The notes beneath the pieces are model-generated. The model was not told the DNA's origin, searched no databases, and was given only the letters and a program-made list of their open reading frames with translations. 64,000 nucleotides of DNA, taken from NCBI GenBank assembly GCA_964528675.1, contig CAZGTU010000010.1:1-64000 (forward strand), read 5' to 3'. Below are positions 17,901-25,228 of the stretch, one piece after another. The position numbers and the translations under genes were made by a program. This stretch comes from CAYRTD01 sp964528675 (GTDB lineage Bacteria; Bacteroidota; Bacteroidia; Bacteroidales; GCA-2748055). Position 1 is the stretch's first letter. Each line of letters begins with the position of its first letter.

Positions 17901-18427
17901 TGGGAGATCCATGGCCGGATTTTACCGGTGGAATTGATAACAGATTCAGCTACAAAAACTGGTATGGGAATTTCCTCTTTACCTATTCTGCAGGAATGAA
18001 TTTTGCTCTTGGAGAGCTAAAAAGAACACTCTATGCATTTGGATCAACAAAAATCAATCCCCATGATATAGTTTTGGATCGCTGGCAGGAACCTGGCGAT
18101 GAGGCAAGGATTTCAGAACTGAACGTTCAAGGTATTATCTGGACTCCAACTTCTGAAAGCCTTACCAGAAATGATTATCTGAGATTAAAAGACCTTACCC
18201 TCGGGTACAGATTTAATTTTGGAGATGAAGCTTCAGTTAAAGGATTGAACTGTTACCTGAAGTTTACAAACCTGCTTACTTTCACCAAAGCACCTGACTA
18301 TCTATGGGATCCGGAATTCAGAGGCGTTGTGCAATCACGTCAATCTAATAATATTGGTGCCATTGGGAGTTACAAAACCACTCCACAGGCCAAAGTATAT
18401 ATGCTGGGATTGAGTGTCGATTTTTAA
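14996..18427 (+). CDS. susC: SusC-family TonB-linked outer membrane transporter with STN domain
   Basis: An 1143-residue outer membrane glycan importer. The order is: long signal peptide (to about residue 46), STN signalling domain (about 48-125, DIEEGTVADVLKTLEQNSEF), CarboxypepD_reg-like domain (about 144-225, VSGTVTDEDGVPVIGATVV), plug with LEEVVAVGYGTQ and QGRAAGVQV, then the barrel ending in MLGLSVDF. The STN domain fits the sigma/FecR pair immediately upstream. SusD follows after 27 bases and would form the lid. With GH43 and GH120 downstream, the ligand is most likely a xylo-oligosaccharide or arabinoxylan fragment. Length is typical of STN-bearing SusC. Confidence 0.96.
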   Translation: MKKNYHRIERYLYLFLSNKIFRVMKLSAILLVFTFLQVLGNETYSQSTKITVDIEEGTVADVLKTLEQNSEFFFLYSPKMIDVNRKVSITVRNKRINTILDQLFRGTDVRYVIKDRQIVLSTEQRLDLLENNTKTISQASQPVKVSGTVTDEDGVPVIGATVVVESTGEGTITDTNGKFTLNVPSENETLIFSFVGMTSQEVQLKGRTSISVTMTRDAIGLEEVVAVGYGTQVRKNLSSSISKVDADKFASAPLPSFEGGLQGRAAGVQVTTSSALAGSAIRVRVRGTSSASANSEPLYVIDGIPVESGEISTSQPGGSIGEWNLQTAANTNVLASLNPADIQSIEILKDAAAAAIYGSRGANGVVLITTKTGKPGKTKVSASASFGISDATRRIDLLNTEEYIELAQEAWLNAGLPIERFWESSGVLTDGLTQEEALNTDTDWIDEVLQIGNTQEYNLSVNGGNEKTTFYISANLKDEESILRGNEYKRFGARMNIEHQISKRFRVGSKMMVTHIDDQQVPTSWAGGVGNVTEMLPIWPVYKDDGTFFRLNELHPVASVDLRDIHLTNNQILGNWFVKVKLAEGLNFRSELGTNLLYNDDFHYRDGRITSHGRTVSSTVIGSRVSWNFKNIFNYKKRIKEHSFDLLAAIETQDFTYKSNSMFGDSYFNSALRLPEDAEIQNGSYFETGYSFLSYIGRINYDYSDRYLLSLSFRADGSSRFAENNRWGYFPAGSVGYILSEEAFFSPLSNIFNFMKLRASYGIVGNAEIGDYAYYSSYRTTSYDSNTGIVLQNLGDDELGWEKTAQLDIGITWEALNGRIRGEFDYYNKRTTDLLLPFPVSLMTGVSVITKNVGELSNKGVDIMLNTINIQTGDFTWETNFNFNHNKNRVESLSEELGEGLVTQQGLGSQELYVGYPVGSIGMVEWGGVDPATGEDIYIDSDGNDLLYSEVISQYGNLNDFYDEHKKPMGDPWPDFTGGIDNRFSYKNWYGNFLFTYSAGMNFALGELKRTLYAFGSTKINPHDIVLDRWQEPGDEARISELNVQGIIWTPTSESLTRNDYLRLKDLTLGYRFNFGDEASVKGLNCYLKFTNLLTFTKAPDYLWDPEFRGVVQSRQSNNIGAIGSYKTTPQAKVYMLGLSVDF

Positions 18428-18454
18428 TAAGCTAACTGAAAAAATTCTTTAAAT

Positions 18455-19807
18455 ATGAACAAGTATATTTTTAAACTGACCATCGTATTAATCCTTTTTA
18501 CCGGATGTGAAGATTTTCTTGATAATCCTCCTGCGGTTGGACTTTCTAATGATAAACTGGTAGATATTCCCTCCATGGAAGCCCTTATTTATGGTGCATA
18601 TAGCCAGGTGCGGGGGTATATTGGCCAGTATTCACTCTATAGCACAGCAATGGTTAGAGATATTAACATCCGAAACAGGGCAGAATATGTGCAGTTCTAC
18701 GATCATTTATTATCAACCAATATGACATCCTGGGTATATAACTCGAGTTATAATGCTCTCGGTTTAATTAACACCGTTGCAGTTAGTGATATTGATAATA
18801 TGGAAGGTACAGATGAAGAAAAAAGTGCCATTCTCGGTGATATGCATTTTCTCCGGGCAATGATCTATTTCGAACTCAATAATTATTTTACCTTACCTTC
18901 AACAGGGTATTCTGTTCCACTTGTTAAAGAACCAATTGGTGTCAATGACAGAGTTTCAACAAGCACTTCTGAAAATATAAAAAATTCGGTAGAGGAAGAT
19001 ATTGAAAAAGCGCGACAATATTTTGATGAACAAGCCGGGGTTGCTAACTATTACGAGGCTACGGCACTTGCTGCCAGAATTTATTTTTATCATGAGAAAT
19101 ATGAACTTGCATATGAGAGGGCAAATGAGGTTATAACAGAAGGGAATTTTATTATTGAAAATAATGTGGCTGATGCCTTTGTTCCCGGTAAAAATTCAAG
19201 AGAAAACATATTTTCCTTTGTTTTCAATTCATCAGACGGTATTGGAACTTCACCCACAGAAAATTTATTTACAGCTTATCAGGCGAATGATGCCAGGGGA
19301 TGGTTCAGCCTTAATTTGGATGGAGAACTCGCACAGTTCATGCTTGCTGATACAACTGATGCACGGTATTCTGCTTTTTTTACTGAAACTGAATCTCATA
19401 TCTATATTAATGGTAAATATTCCACTGATCAGATGGATTTTCATTATATACGTCTGCCCGAAATGTATCTCATACGTGCTGAATCCAATATCCGTGCAAG
19501 GAATAGCGTTTCCCAGCAGGATGTAGACGATATTAACATCCTGAAAGAAAGGTCAAACCCTTCAACTTTACTGAATTCCATTCCCTCTGCTGAAGAAATG
19601 CTTGATATAGTTTTTGTTGAACGTACCAAGGAACTTGCCATCGAACTTGGCGATCATTTTCTGAATGTGCGAAGATTGGAAAAAACTATAATTGAAAAAG
19701 AAGAAGAAGGAGGAGGACTTAAACCTTTTAATGAATATAACAACTTACTGGTATTCCCATTTCCGGAAAGTGAAGTGGAAATTCATGGATTAACCAGGGA
19801 GCGATAA
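18455..19807 (+). CDS. susD: SusD/RagB-family glycan-binding lipoprotein
   Basis: A 450-residue surface lipoprotein that caps SusC. The signal peptide ends in FTGC (Cys18), followed by EDFLDNPP, the usual SusD start. TPR-like helices are visible in LGDMHFLRAMIYFELNNYF and ALAARIYFYHEKYELAYERANEVI. The C-terminal SusD block is VFVERTKELAIELGDHFLNVRRL and the ending is LLVFPFPESEVEIHG. It is slightly shorter than typical SusD proteins (about 500-600), so binding loops may be reduced. It is 27 bases after susC and 33 before the next gene, so all three are co-transcribed. Confidence 0.95.
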   Translation: MNKYIFKLTIVLILFTGCEDFLDNPPAVGLSNDKLVDIPSMEALIYGAYSQVRGYIGQYSLYSTAMVRDINIRNRAEYVQFYDHLLSTNMTSWVYNSSYNALGLINTVAVSDIDNMEGTDEEKSAILGDMHFLRAMIYFELNNYFTLPSTGYSVPLVKEPIGVNDRVSTSTSENIKNSVEEDIEKARQYFDEQAGVANYYEATALAARIYFYHEKYELAYERANEVITEGNFIIENNVADAFVPGKNSRENIFSFVFNSSDGIGTSPTENLFTAYQANDARGWFSLNLDGELAQFMLADTTDARYSAFFTETESHIYINGKYSTDQMDFHYIRLPEMYLIRAESNIRARNSVSQQDVDDINILKERSNPSTLLNSIPSAEEMLDIVFVERTKELAIELGDHFLNVRRLEKTIIEKEEEGGGLKPFNEYNNLLVFPFPESEVEIHGLTRER

Positions 19808-19840
19808 ATTCCTTTTATTAACAATTTAATTTTATGTATT

Positions 19841-20689
19841 ATGACAAAAAAATCTACTCAAAAAAACAGAAAAACCAGAATTACCCATCTTTCCTGGGTG
19901 GGTGTCTTGATTGCTTCGCTTGTTCTCTTTGTAACCTGTTACGAGTTTACAACACTTGATCAGCCTGAGCAAGGATTTACCAATACAGCATTTGAAGTCC
20001 CTATTGTAATAAAACAGGATGGAGAGGGTGACTTTAATTTTGACCTGAATGATCTGGGTTGTTTTGGTGTCCAACTGCCTGAAGGATGGACCGTGAAAGA
20101 CAGTATCTATTACAGTGTTAAAGGAACCTATGTGGAACTGGATCCCTTCCAGCCTTTTGAATACAATGGTTATATCATCCAGAACGATGATTATAACCAG
20201 ATGTATGAAGATTCTGTAGGATCAAAAGACGGATACTACTGGTGGGGTGGGCTATCAAGCGATACAGCTTATGTAGACAACCTGGATTCAATCAGTCTTA
20301 CACTGACCATCATCCCTGATGATCAGGTGGGTGAATATGAATTGCAATATGCAATGGGAACCCTGGACGACTGGAGCAGGCACCCTGTAGCAGTAATCAG
20401 CGACTTCATGCCTATAACCATTTCTGATAACACTAATATTAAAAACTACCTGGAAGAACAGGTTTCAATATATCCTATCCCCGCAAACAACGTTCTTAAT
20501 GTTGATGTGGGAAATATTTCAAGAGGAGATATCCAGTTATTTGATATAGCCGGTAAACTTCAGAAGGAAATCCAGTTTAATTCAGGTGTTAATAAGATCA
20601 ATGTGAATGATTATGAGTCTGGAGTTTATATCTTAAAAGTCAGGACTTCAGCGGGTGAATATTCACAGAGAGTGTTTATTGCGAAATAG
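19841..20689 (+). CDS. CYEF-type lipoprotein with T9SS C-terminal sorting tail
   Basis: A 282-residue PUL protein. An unusually long, basic n-region (1-18) and hydrophobic stretch lead to a lipobox-like FVT-Cys33, then YEFTTLDQP and TAFEV. A central beta-rich domain has VQLPEGWTVKDSIYYS and DGYYWWGG. The last about 80 residues are a type A T9SS tail (SIYPIPANNVLNVDV, SGVYILKVRTSAGEYSQRVFI). A paralogue with the same landmarks is at 53630-54520; both stand beside an lgt paralogue. The central domain recalls DUF4961 proteins found after SusD, from memory. A lipid anchor plus a T9SS tail in one protein is unusual. It is 33 bases after susD. Confidence 0.82.
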   Translation: MTKKSTQKNRKTRITHLSWVGVLIASLVLFVTCYEFTTLDQPEQGFTNTAFEVPIVIKQDGEGDFNFDLNDLGCFGVQLPEGWTVKDSIYYSVKGTYVELDPFQPFEYNGYIIQNDDYNQMYEDSVGSKDGYYWWGGLSSDTAYVDNLDSISLTLTIIPDDQVGEYELQYAMGTLDDWSRHPVAVISDFMPITISDNTNIKNYLEEQVSIYPIPANNVLNVDVGNISRGDIQLFDIAGKLQKEIQFNSGVNKINVNDYESGVYILKVRTSAGEYSQRVFIAK

Positions 20690-20706
20690 AACAATAAGGT
20701 AAGTAA

Positions 20707-20834
20707 GAGACTGTCTATGTACCTCCAAAACCCTTTCCATTTAAGTCGAAAGGGTTTTAGGAGGGGCAGGAAAAAGTATTGCTGATAAATTTGAAGTTAT
20801 TTGTTGACAATAGCGTCTTTTTAGACAGTCTCCT
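20707..20834. repeat. MITE-like element with nested inverted repeats
   Basis: The terminal arms gagactgtct (20708-20717) and agacagtctc (20824-20833) enclose an inner inverted repeat, cctccaaaaccctttc ... gaaagggttttaggagg, with a 12-base loop. The terminal sequence recalls the ends of IS1182-type insertion sequences in Bacteroidota, from memory. No transposase and no clear target duplication are present. It lies between the lipoprotein gene and lgt; the inner hairpin may reduce read-through into lgt. Confidence 0.5.
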
Positions 20835-20885
20835 TTTTAATTATTACCCGGGCCGAAATAATTTATCCTTTCACAACACTCTCAA

Positions 20886-21725
20886 ATGATTTTGAATTAC
20901 ATACAATGGAATGCCGATCCGGTAATGTTTCATTTAGGAAATATTCCCGTACGCTGGTATTCCATATTGCTTGGAACCGGTTTCATTACAGGATATATTA
21001 TTGTACGGATTATTTTCAAAAAAGAGAATGTTGATCGATATATTCTGGAAAGCTATGGTCTATGGATTATAATTGGCATAATGATTGGGGGTCGTCTTGG
21101 ACATTGTCTTTTTTATGAGTATGATTATTACATACATAATCCCCTGGAAATGATCAAGCCCTGGACCGGTACTCTGGGTAAGGATGCTGAGTTTACCGGG
21201 TTCCGTGGTTTTTCCAGTCATGGTTGGATTGCAGGTCTGTTTATTACTTTATGGATAAACAGTCGATTGAAAAAAGTATCATTTCTTTGGGCACTCGACC
21301 GCTTTGCCATTGCTGCACCTCTTGCCGGTGCCTTTGTACGCATAGGAAACCTGATGAACTCTGAGATGATCGGGATCCCGGCCAATGTCCCATGGGCATT
21401 TGTATTTGAAAAGATTGATGATATACCACGGCACCCTGCACAAATCTACGAATCACTGGCTTATCTTTTAACCTTCATCCTGGTCTACTTTTATCATGAT
21501 AGAAAAAGAAATACTGTTTTAAATGGCGCATATACCGGTTGGGTGCTAATCGGGGTATTCATTTCCAGGTTCCTTATTGAGTTTATTAAAATTGACCAGG
21601 TTCCTTCGGAAGCTATAATGGAGTTTAACCTGGGACAAAAACTGAGTATACCTTTTATATTGCTGGGCTTGATTTTAATTTTCCGTAAACAATTGATGAA
21701 TCATTTGCAGATAAGACGAAAGTGA
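20886..21725 (+). CDS. lgt: Lgt-family prolipoprotein diacylglyceryl transferase, PUL-embedded paralogue
   Basis: A 279-residue inner-membrane enzyme with about seven membrane segments. It transfers diacylglycerol to the lipobox Cys of prolipoproteins. The Lgt signature is present: GAFVRIGNLMNSEMIGIP (Arg152, Asn155, Glu160), His112 in SSHGW where E. coli has HGG, GGRLGHCLFYE, and PRHPAQIYES. Length matches the family. A second copy with the same key residues at the same positions is at 52531-53355. The gene sits inside a PUL, 196 bases after a lipoprotein gene, not in a housekeeping locus. I infer a dedicated or dosage role, but it may simply be one of several general Lgt copies. Confidence 0.93.
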   Translation: MILNYIQWNADPVMFHLGNIPVRWYSILLGTGFITGYIIVRIIFKKENVDRYILESYGLWIIIGIMIGGRLGHCLFYEYDYYIHNPLEMIKPWTGTLGKDAEFTGFRGFSSHGWIAGLFITLWINSRLKKVSFLWALDRFAIAAPLAGAFVRIGNLMNSEMIGIPANVPWAFVFEKIDDIPRHPAQIYESLAYLLTFILVYFYHDRKRNTVLNGAYTGWVLIGVFISRFLIEFIKIDQVPSEAIMEFNLGQKLSIPFILLGLILIFRKQLMNHLQIRRK

Positions 21726-21865
21726 GATGCAAACCATAGGCTCATCAATCCATATTTTTACAAGTACCGGAAAATACCTGAAATTTATGAATAGTCAATG
21801 ATAACTTTAAAAAGGGCGGAGAAAACAAATTGAAACCGAAATTTACTTCATCTAAATCCAAGGCA

Positions 21866-23110
21866 ATGAAAAGACTATTATCAATATCTTTTTTACTTCT
21901 CTCATTCCTTACACATGGGCAAAAGGCTCAGAATAACGGCAAAGATAATTTTTCAATTTCAAAAGAAGAACTTAAAGATAAAATTGCCGGATACTGGTAC
22001 GGCCAGTTGGTGGGAAATTACATGGGATTTCCTTTTGAATTCATGTATATGGACAAACCGGTTCCGGTTTTTATCGATCGGTATTATAATGCCACCGAAG
22101 ATACAGATCTGAGAATTCATAATGACAGAAGAGGATACACGCATATACTGGCCTCTGCACTTGATGGAGCCTGGACTGATGATGATACCGATATCGAGTT
22201 TGTTACCCTCCATGCGGTGGAAAAATATGGCCTGGATATTACATATCCCGAGATCACAGAAGCATGGAAAACTCATATTAACCGTTTCATCTGGGGAAGC
22301 AACCACCAGGCCAGGATACTCATGGATAAAGGCTTTATAGCTCCTGAAACGGGAAGTAAAGAACATAATCCTTACTGGTTTCATATTGACCCTCAACTGG
22401 TGAATGAGATCTGGAGTGTATTTTACCCGGGAATGGTAGAAAAAGCTGTTGAAAGAGCCGAATGGGGTGCCCATATTACCAATGACGACTGGGGTACCCA
22501 TCCTACTATGTTTTATGCTGCTGTTTACAGCGCGGCATTTTATGAAAAAGATATTTCGAGAATATATGAAATCGGCATGTCTCATCTGCCGGAGTCAAGT
22601 CCTTTCCTTCCGGCATTGAAAGATCTAAAAAAGTGGCACAGTCAAAATAAAGACTGGAGAGATACCTGGACACTCATAAGAGAAAAGTATTATAAATATC
22701 CTATTGATACAGAGGCGCATAATAATGTCAATGCCATCATAAACGGACTGTTTGGTGCCATGGCTTTACTTTACGGAGAGGGCGACTTTGTGAAAACCAC
22801 CGGTATTGCTGTCAGTGCTGGATTTGACTGCGATAACCAGGCGGCCACCTGTGCTGGATTTGTTGGAATTTTAAATGGAGCAGGATCAATTCCAGAGCAT
22901 TTAACTACAGAATTAAGTGACTTTGTTCAATGGGAAAAGCCCTTCAATAATATGTATATTAACTATTCGAGGGATGAATTACCCAATGCAACTCCGATTA
23001 CAGAAATAATTGATCGCATATATGCCATTGCTGAACAGGCAATTTTAAATAATGGAGGAACAAAAACCAATGAAAACGGAGAAACAATATTAAAGATATC
23101 AATTCAATAA
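21866..23110 (+). CDS. exported ADP-ribosylglycohydrolase-fold protein
   Basis: A 414-residue exported protein, started at ATG 21866 because it directly begins a signal peptide (MKRLLSISFLLLSFLTHGQ); an upstream in-frame TTG at 21830 is less likely. The all-helical ADP-ribosyl-GH fold is shown by DKIAGYWYGQLVGNYMGFPFE, the metal-binding block ALDGAWTDDDTDIEF and the second metal block GFDCDNQAATCAGFVGILNGAGSIP. DraG-type enzymes act on ADP-ribosylated proteins in the cytoplasm; an exported member inside a PUL between Lgt and GH43 is more likely a glycosidase acting on an N- or O-linked sugar. The substrate is inferred only from neighbours. Confidence 0.85.
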   Translation: MKRLLSISFLLLSFLTHGQKAQNNGKDNFSISKEELKDKIAGYWYGQLVGNYMGFPFEFMYMDKPVPVFIDRYYNATEDTDLRIHNDRRGYTHILASALDGAWTDDDTDIEFVTLHAVEKYGLDITYPEITEAWKTHINRFIWGSNHQARILMDKGFIAPETGSKEHNPYWFHIDPQLVNEIWSVFYPGMVEKAVERAEWGAHITNDDWGTHPTMFYAAVYSAAFYEKDISRIYEIGMSHLPESSPFLPALKDLKKWHSQNKDWRDTWTLIREKYYKYPIDTEAHNNVNAIINGLFGAMALLYGEGDFVKTTGIAVSAGFDCDNQAATCAGFVGILNGAGSIPEHLTTELSDFVQWEKPFNNMYINYSRDELPNATPITEIIDRIYAIAEQAILNNGGTKTNENGETILKISIQ

Positions 23111-23163
23111 TATTACATTTTAAGAATTCATCCTGATGATAATAACTGAATAAAAGTACGATC

Positions 23164-24876
23164 ATGAAAAAAATAGTTTTATTACTTGCCATGGCTGTCT
23201 CGGTCAGCCTTTTTGCTCAACCAACCGGATTTATCAACCCGATAATCCCCGGGGGACACCCGGATCCTTCCATATGCAGGGTAGGAGAAGATTTTTACAT
23301 AGTAAATTCAACATTTGAATATTTCCCTGCCTTACCCATTCATCATAGTAAAGATCTGGTAAACTGGGAATTGATAGGATATGGTATTCACCGTGAAGAA
23401 CAGGCCACCGGAGCTGTAAATCTTGTTGATGTACAACAGGATGGTGGGATACATGCACCTACTATCCGTTATCATGACGGTACTTTCTACATTATTACAA
23501 CCAATGTGTATAGTCCTGTGGATAAAAGCAAACCCACAGAAATGGTCAATTTCATAATTACAGCGGAAGACCCGGCAGGACCCTGGTCTGAGCCCCACGT
23601 AATTGAAGGTGCTCCCGGAATTGATCCGGACCTCTTTTTTGATGATGACGGAAAAGTGTATTTCGTGGGTACCCATGCGGTAGGACAACCCAATACGGAT
23701 GGAATAGGGGAGATATGGGTACAGGAACTTGACCTAGAGAATTTTGAACTGGTTGGTGAAAGACATTCGGTATGGACAGGAGCCTGCGGGGGATGTTGTG
23801 TTGAAGGACCACATATTTATAAAGAAAATGATACCTACTATCTTCTAATAGCTGAAGGGGGTACAAGTTATAACCATGCTGTAATGATCGCTGCAAGTGA
23901 GAACCTCAGCGGACCTTATGATTCAAACCCGCGAAATCCTGTTCTGACCTCCAGGCATCTGTCAAAAATGAACTGGGTTCACAGTACCGGTCATGCCGAC
24001 ATTGTGGAACTCGAAGACGGCCGCTGGTATATGGTTGCCCTGGGTATAAGGAACCATGAGGACGGAACAACAAATATGGGTCGTGAAACTCATCTGATCC
24101 CTGTTATATGGGAACCCTCAACGGTTCGCTGGGTGGAAGTTGAAGAAGGAAGATGGGAACCACTTGAGTTTCTCTTTCCTGTGGCAGCACCAGCAACAGG
24201 AAAGGTAGAAAGGTATAATCCATTGCCCTTCCCTGAAAAGCCACAGTATTACAATGATGCTTTCACCGATGATTTTAATGCGCAAACCCTTGATCCAGAG
24301 TGGAATTTCAGAAGAGTTCCGCAGGAAAACACCTATTCTCTCTCCGCAAATAAAGGACATCTGAGGCTTTACCTGAAACCTGAGACATTTGCACTAAGGG
24401 AGCAATTTAGCGCAATAGGTTTCCGGCAAAAGGAAAGTGAGTTCGAGTACATGGCCAGAATGAAATTCGAACCCGGAAAAGATCAGGAAGAAGCCGGGAT
24501 CAGTATCTATCAAAAGGATGATAATTATATTAATTTCACCATAGAAAGAAAGAACGGGGAACCGACATTAAAGTTGCTGGTAAATAAAAGAGAAGGAGAA
24601 CCAGAAATTCAAAAACAGCTTAACTTACCCGAATATGAAGGAGAGATTATTCTGAAGCTTGTATCCAAAAACAATCAGTATCAGTACTCCTATTCCCTGG
24701 ATGGAGGTGAAAGTTTTGAAGTTTTTGATACTACAGCAAATGATATTGTGATATGCAAAGGATATATCGGAACCAATATAGGCTTATATGCCACCAGCAA
24801 TGGCAGAAAAACCAGCGAATATGCAGATTTTGACTGGATATCATATAAGGGTTTTCCTGTGCTGAATTTTAAATAG
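23164..24876 (+). CDS. GH43 beta-xylosidase/arabinofuranosidase with C-terminal beta-sandwich
   Basis: A 570-residue exported glycosidase. The signal peptide is cleaved after LFA (residue 18). The five-bladed GH43 propeller has catalytic base Asp34 in GGHPDPSICR, the pKa-modulating Asp in PGIDPDLFFDDDG, and the acid Glu in VEGPHIYKENDTYYL. The C-terminal 210 residues are a GH43 accessory beta-sandwich (LDPEWNFRRVPQENTYSL, FEYMARMKF). This two-domain form is typical of exo-acting beta-xylosidases and arabinofuranosidases. With GH120 downstream, xylo-oligosaccharide side chains or ends are the likely substrate. It is 53 bases after the ADP-ribosylglycohydrolase-fold gene, in one operon. Confidence 0.93.
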   Translation: MKKIVLLLAMAVSVSLFAQPTGFINPIIPGGHPDPSICRVGEDFYIVNSTFEYFPALPIHHSKDLVNWELIGYGIHREEQATGAVNLVDVQQDGGIHAPTIRYHDGTFYIITTNVYSPVDKSKPTEMVNFIITAEDPAGPWSEPHVIEGAPGIDPDLFFDDDGKVYFVGTHAVGQPNTDGIGEIWVQELDLENFELVGERHSVWTGACGGCCVEGPHIYKENDTYYLLIAEGGTSYNHAVMIAASENLSGPYDSNPRNPVLTSRHLSKMNWVHSTGHADIVELEDGRWYMVALGIRNHEDGTTNMGRETHLIPVIWEPSTVRWVEVEEGRWEPLEFLFPVAAPATGKVERYNPLPFPEKPQYYNDAFTDDFNAQTLDPEWNFRRVPQENTYSLSANKGHLRLYLKPETFALREQFSAIGFRQKESEFEYMARMKFEPGKDQEEAGISIYQKDDNYINFTIERKNGEPTLKLLVNKREGEPEIQKQLNLPEYEGEIILKLVSKNNQYQYSYSLDGGESFEVFDTTANDIVICKGYIGTNIGLYATSNGRKTSEYADFDWISYKGFPVLNFK

Positions 24877-25228
24877 AAGATATGGTGAAAGAGCATTTTT
24901 TTAGGGAAGGAACCTGGTACAATTAGCAGGATATTGGCTTGAAATACATTTACATTTATATATATAATATACATTATTTGTAAAAATTTCGACAAAATGT
25001 AAAGGGTATGTATATTCTTGTCTATCTGGCAGATATGGGATTAGGGGGGAGTTATTGGGGAGAAAGGGCTATAACCCTGACAGGTCTTTGTCCCTTTCAG
25101 GGCTATATCCCTCTCATTTCTGCCATAGTAAAAACACGTCATTTTACCTTTGACAATCTTTCTCTTGTTTTTAAAATGTTATTTAATAAAGAATGAGGAT
25201 GATATACAAAATGTAAAGAAAATAGATT
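24877..25228. other. intergenic region with direct repeat and imperfect hairpins
   Basis: No convincing gene in 352 bases; a 62-codon frame at 25008-25196 has no homology features. A 13-bp direct repeat acaaaatgtaaag is at 24992-25004 and 25206-25218. Between them ggcagatatggga and tccctctcatttctgcc face each other, with a repeated agggctata(a/t)ccct unit inside. The layout resembles a small inserted element. Its position between GH43 and GH120 suggests GH120 may have its own promoter. Confidence 0.5.

Noticed and set aside
20707..20834. Intact insertion sequence
   Set aside because: Only terminal-type inverted repeats are seen; there is no transposase and only 128 bases between the ends.
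21959..22585. 208-codon minus-strand frame opposite the ADP-ribosylglycohydrolase-fold gene
   Set aside because: It lies wholly inside a well-supported gene on the other strand, has no family features and no start context.
25008..25196. 62-codon frame in the GH43-GH120 gap
   Set aside because: No recognisable features and it spans repeat-like, hairpin-rich DNA.
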